From contig CAMYMY010000230.1 in NCBI GenBank assembly GCA_947259625.1, forward strand, positions 1 through 7,101: a stretch of DNA of 7,101 bases, given 5' to 3'. The DNA comes from an uncultured Kiloniellales bacterium (GTDB lineage: Bacteria; Pseudomonadota; Alphaproteobacteria; Kiloniellales; JAKSDN01). The translations under genes were made by a program, and so were the position numbers. Numbering within the stretch: position 1 is the first letter of the stretch; every line of letters starts with the position of its first letter. The notes beneath the pieces were generated by a model, which saw only the letters and a list, made by a program, of their open reading frames with translations, made no database searches and was not told the DNA's origin. Shown here one piece after another: positions 4,972 through 7,101 of the stretch.

Positions 4972-6990
4972 ATGCTTGGGAAACGGATTCTCGTCTGTGC
5001 CTCGCTCGGCGCGGCCCTGACCGCCTGCGCGCCGCAATTGCCGGAGAACACGCCCTTTACCGAGGCCCGGTGGCTTGAACAGAACTGGTCCCCCGACGCG
5101 CGATACTGGTTCCACCATACCACGCAGGGGACCTCGACCCTGCCGGTCCCCTATGACTGGTTCGTTGCCCTGGAACAGCCGCGCCTCTGGCTGTTCGGCG
5201 ATCCGCCGATGTTGAAGGACAGCGCCTACTTGAGGCGCTTCGGCTTCATCCCCAGCCCCAGGTCCTTCGACCTAGATGCCGCGGCGCTCGGGACCTACGG
5301 TTACGGCCCGGAGGACAAGGCGGCCTATGCTGTCCGGGCCTTTGCTTACGACGAGGCGAAGTTCCCCGGCAATCCGGATGGCCTGCCGGTCGGTTTCGCG
5401 CGTCTGAAGGATGCCAGGGACCCGATCACCGATGGGAAACTGCCGGATCAGATCGGTTTTACCTGCGCCGCCTGTCATACCGGCCACCTGGAGTACCGCG
5501 GCGTCAGCCTGCGGATTGACGGCGCACCGGCGCTCACCGATCTCGAAAAGTTCCGCGAGTCGCTCAAGCTTGCCCTCGCCTACACCGAATTCGTCCCCTT
5601 CCGGTTCGGCCGCTTCGCCGATCGGGTGCTGGGCCCGGGCCACAGTGCGCAGCAGGAGGCGGCCCTCAAGAGTCAACTCGACGCGCTCATCAAGCTTGGG
5701 AAGTCCCGCAATGAGATCACCGATCCCGTGTTCGAGCGGAACGTGGAGGAAGGATTCGCCCGTCTCGATGCCTTGAACAGGATCGGCAACCAGGTGTTCT
5801 TCGATAACTTTCTCGTCCCGGGAGGCGACAAGCAGCTCGCGATCGCCAACCTCGCGCCGATAACGGCGCCGGTCAACTATCCGCATATCTGGGACACCTC
5901 CTGGTTCCTGTGGGTGCAGTACGACGCCTCGATTATGCAGCCCATGGTCCGCAACGCCGGCGAAGCCCTCGGTGTCAGGGCCAGGGTCAACCTGGTGGAC
6001 GCCGGCGACACCCTCTACCGCTCCGCGGTCGAGGTGAGCGAGATCTTCGACCTGGAACAGCTCCTGGCCGGCGACGACCCCTTCAAGGGTGGCGGCAAGC
6101 CCCGGGTCAAGGGCCTCCGGGCGCCGAAGTGGCCCCACCTGGAACAGCTCCTGGCCGGCGACGACCCCTTCAAGGGTGGCGGCAAGCCCCGGTTCAAGGG
6201 CCTCCGGGCGCCGAAGTGGCCCGAGGACCTCTTGGGGCCGATCGATGCCGGGAAGAGGGAGCGAGGCCGTAAGCTCTACGTCGAGCATTGCCAGGAATGC
6301 CACCTGCCGGCGGTCAACGACCCCTCCGGGGCGTTCTGGGACGGCAAGCACTGGACGCCGCCGGACCGGGCGGGGCAGAGGTATCTCGAACTCACCGAAA
6401 AGCCGGTCGATCACATTGGCAGCGATCCGGCCCAGGCGGCGGTCATGGTGCAGCGCCGGGTCAAGGTCCCGGCCCACCTCGAGATCAATCCGAACGAGCT
6501 CTGCGGTGACGAGGGCGGCAAGGTCGTCACCGAAACACTCTTCGCCTTGGCCTTGGGCGCGGTGGTCGAGAAGACCGCGGAGAAATGGTATGACGAACAC
6601 GAGGTCCCGCGGCGCGAGCGGGACCGCATGAACGGTCATCGGCCCAACTGCCTCCGGGCGAAGATGATCTACAAGGCCCGCCCCCTGGACGGGATCTGGG
6701 CGACCGCGCCTTATCTGCACAACGGCTCGGTGCCGAACCTATGGGCGCTTCTGTCGCCGGTCGACGAACGCCCCGAGACGTTCTGCCTTGGCAGTCGCCT
6801 CTTCGATCCGCAGAAGGTGGGCTACAGCACCGAATGCGTGTCGGGCGCCTTCGAGCTCGACACGACGAAGGACGGCAACCGCAATACGGGTCACGAGTTC
6901 AAGGACGGTCCGCTGGTCAAGGGCGTATTCGGCCCCGCCCTGGGCCACGAAGAGCGCATGGCCTTGATCGAGTATCTGAAGAGCCTTTGA
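4972..6990 (+). CDS. Di-heme cytochrome c lipoprotein, RoxA / di-heme peroxidase-like
   Basis: A 672-residue protein. Residues 1-19 form a lipoprotein signal peptide with the lipobox LTAC (C19 lipidated), so it should be membrane-anchored and face the periplasm or the outside. Two c-type heme sites are visible: CAACH at 165-169 and CQECH at 440-444. The C-terminal part has ATAPYLHNGSVPNL (577-590), the P-Y-x-H-N-G loop seen in MauG/CcpA-type di-heme enzymes, and NTGHEF (638-643), whose H641 is a candidate second ligand of the C-terminal heme. Length, heme spacing and these motifs fit the RoxA-like group (rubber oxygenase and many uncharacterised homologues, often labelled di-heme cytochrome c peroxidase). 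Substrate is not predictable; oxygenase, peroxidase or electron-transfer roles are possible. Four cysteines outside the hemes (511, 560, 605, 622) may form disulfides. Oddity: residues 361-389 and 390-418 are a near-perfect 29-residue tandem duplication. It lies 36 bp after the catalase-like gene, likely in one operon. Confidence 0.88.
   Translation: MLGKRILVCASLGAALTACAPQLPENTPFTEARWLEQNWSPDARYWFHHTTQGTSTLPVPYDWFVALEQPRLWLFGDPPMLKDSAYLRRFGFIPSPRSFDLDAAALGTYGYGPEDKAAYAVRAFAYDEAKFPGNPDGLPVGFARLKDARDPITDGKLPDQIGFTCAACHTGHLEYRGVSLRIDGAPALTDLEKFRESLKLALAYTEFVPFRFGRFADRVLGPGHSAQQEAALKSQLDALIKLGKSRNEITDPVFERNVEEGFARLDALNRIGNQVFFDNFLVPGGDKQLAIANLAPITAPVNYPHIWDTSWFLWVQYDASIMQPMVRNAGEALGVRARVNLVDAGDTLYRSAVEVSEIFDLEQLLAGDDPFKGGGKPRVKGLRAPKWPHLEQLLAGDDPFKGGGKPRFKGLRAPKWPEDLLGPIDAGKRERGRKLYVEHCQECHLPAVNDPSGAFWDGKHWTPPDRAGQRYLELTEKPVDHIGSDPAQAAVMVQRRVKVPAHLEINPNELCGDEGGKVVTETLFALALGAVVEKTAEKWYDEHEVPRRERDRMNGHRPNCLRAKMIYKARPLDGIWATAPYLHNGSVPNLWALLSPVDERPETFCLGSRLFDPQKVGYSTECVSGAFELDTTKDGNRNTGHEFKDGPLVKGVFGPALGHEERMALIEYLKSL
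6050..6222 (+). repeat. 87-bp in-frame tandem duplication inside the cytochrome gene
   Basis: Copy 1 is 6050-6136 and copy 2 is 6137-6222. Over about 86 bases they differ only at G6106 versus T6193, which changes Val (KPRVKG) to Phe (KPRFKG). Each unit encodes LEQLLAGDDPFKGGGKPR, then the V or F, then KGLRAPKWP and the joint residue. The period is 29 codons, so the frame is kept. Near-identity even at silent positions points to a recent event. Without it the protein would be 643 residues. Confidence 0.97.
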
Positions 6991-7020
6991 GGCAGGGAAA
7001 CTCGTAACGTTTTGCCCGCC
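6991..7020 (+). terminator. Possible hairpin between the cytochrome gene and the next gene
   Basis: GGCAGGG (6991-6997) can pair with CCCGCC (7015-7020) with one bulged A, and inner AAAC (6998-7001) with GTTT (7009-7012) around a short loop. It begins right after the TGA. There is no T-run behind it, so it may be an mRNA-stabilising or partial-termination structure rather than a full terminator. Confidence 0.3.
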
Positions 7021-7041
7021 TGGGGCGATGTCTCGGGCCGA

Positions 7042-7101
7042 ATGCGCGCGGCTGGATTCGGTTTCGCGGGCATCGTGGCATTGCTGGTCGGCACCTTGGC
7101 C
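7042..7101 (+). CDS. N-terminus of a probably exported protein (partial)
   Basis: The ATG at 7042 opens a frame that runs to the window edge: MRAAGFGFAGIVALLVGTLA, 20 residues. One Arg followed by a long hydrophobic run is what a Sec signal peptide or lipoprotein signal looks like, and the gap of 51 bp from the cytochrome stop fits a further member of the same operon. The ribosome binding site is poor (no clear GGAGG; only GGG at 7035-7037). The ATG at 7028 is in another frame and gives no signal sequence. Nothing more can be said about the mature protein, and the frame could be chance. Confidence 0.5.
   Translation, partial: MRAAGFGFAGIVALLVGTLA

Noticed and set aside
3871..5118. 415-codon open frame antisense to the catalase-like gene
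   Set aside because: Shadow of a well-supported gene; low-complexity Leu/Gly/Arg-rich translation with no motif or start signal.
5272..6720. 482-codon open frame antisense to the cytochrome gene
   Set aside because: It mirrors the high-GC codon pattern of a clearly real + strand gene with heme motifs. Its translation has no domain, and its apparent internal repeat is only the 87-bp duplication read backwards.

Overview
The window is high-GC DNA from what looks like an alphaproteobacterium, probably near the Rhodospirillales. The main clue is the left end. The C-terminus of a BamF/DUF3035-type lipoprotein is followed by two consecutive M16 peptidase genes, an arrangement I know from alphaproteobacterial chromosomes. 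All recognisable intact genes lie on the + strand.

Left block (1-3064, core-like): the BamF tail ends at 194. A 147-bp leader follows, holding a triple 11-bp direct repeat, a possible sigma70-type promoter and a GC-rich hairpin. Then come two exported M16 subunits 14 bp apart. The first has the zinc site (HFLEH plus a downstream Glu). The second lacks the zinc site but keeps the Arg/Tyr pair that the first has half lost. They read as the two halves of one heterodimeric periplasmic peptidase.

Middle block (3065-3861, accessory-like): two small hairpins after the peptidase operon, a stretch of lower GC with one doubtful small ORF, then a decayed 3' fragment of an IS3-family element on the minus strand. 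It keeps the last catalytic Glu region and a likely terminal inverted repeat. Next to its broken end is a short peptide-like reading frame that could be the tail of a gene cut by the rearrangement.

Right block (3862-7101): a catalase-fold heme protein without a visible signal peptide, then 36 bp later a lipoprotein di-heme cytochrome c of the RoxA / di-heme peroxidase type, then the first 20 codons of another probably exported protein. The first two look like an operon acting in heme-based oxidation of an unknown substrate. The cytochrome gene carries a nearly perfect 87-bp in-frame tandem duplication (29 residues, one base difference) just before its second heme domain. This is the most distinctive feature of the window.

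I see no tRNA, rRNA, CRISPR array or complete mobile element. No wholly new system is evident. The best candidates for follow-up are the catalase-like/cytochrome pair with its recent internal duplication and the rearranged junction upstream of it.
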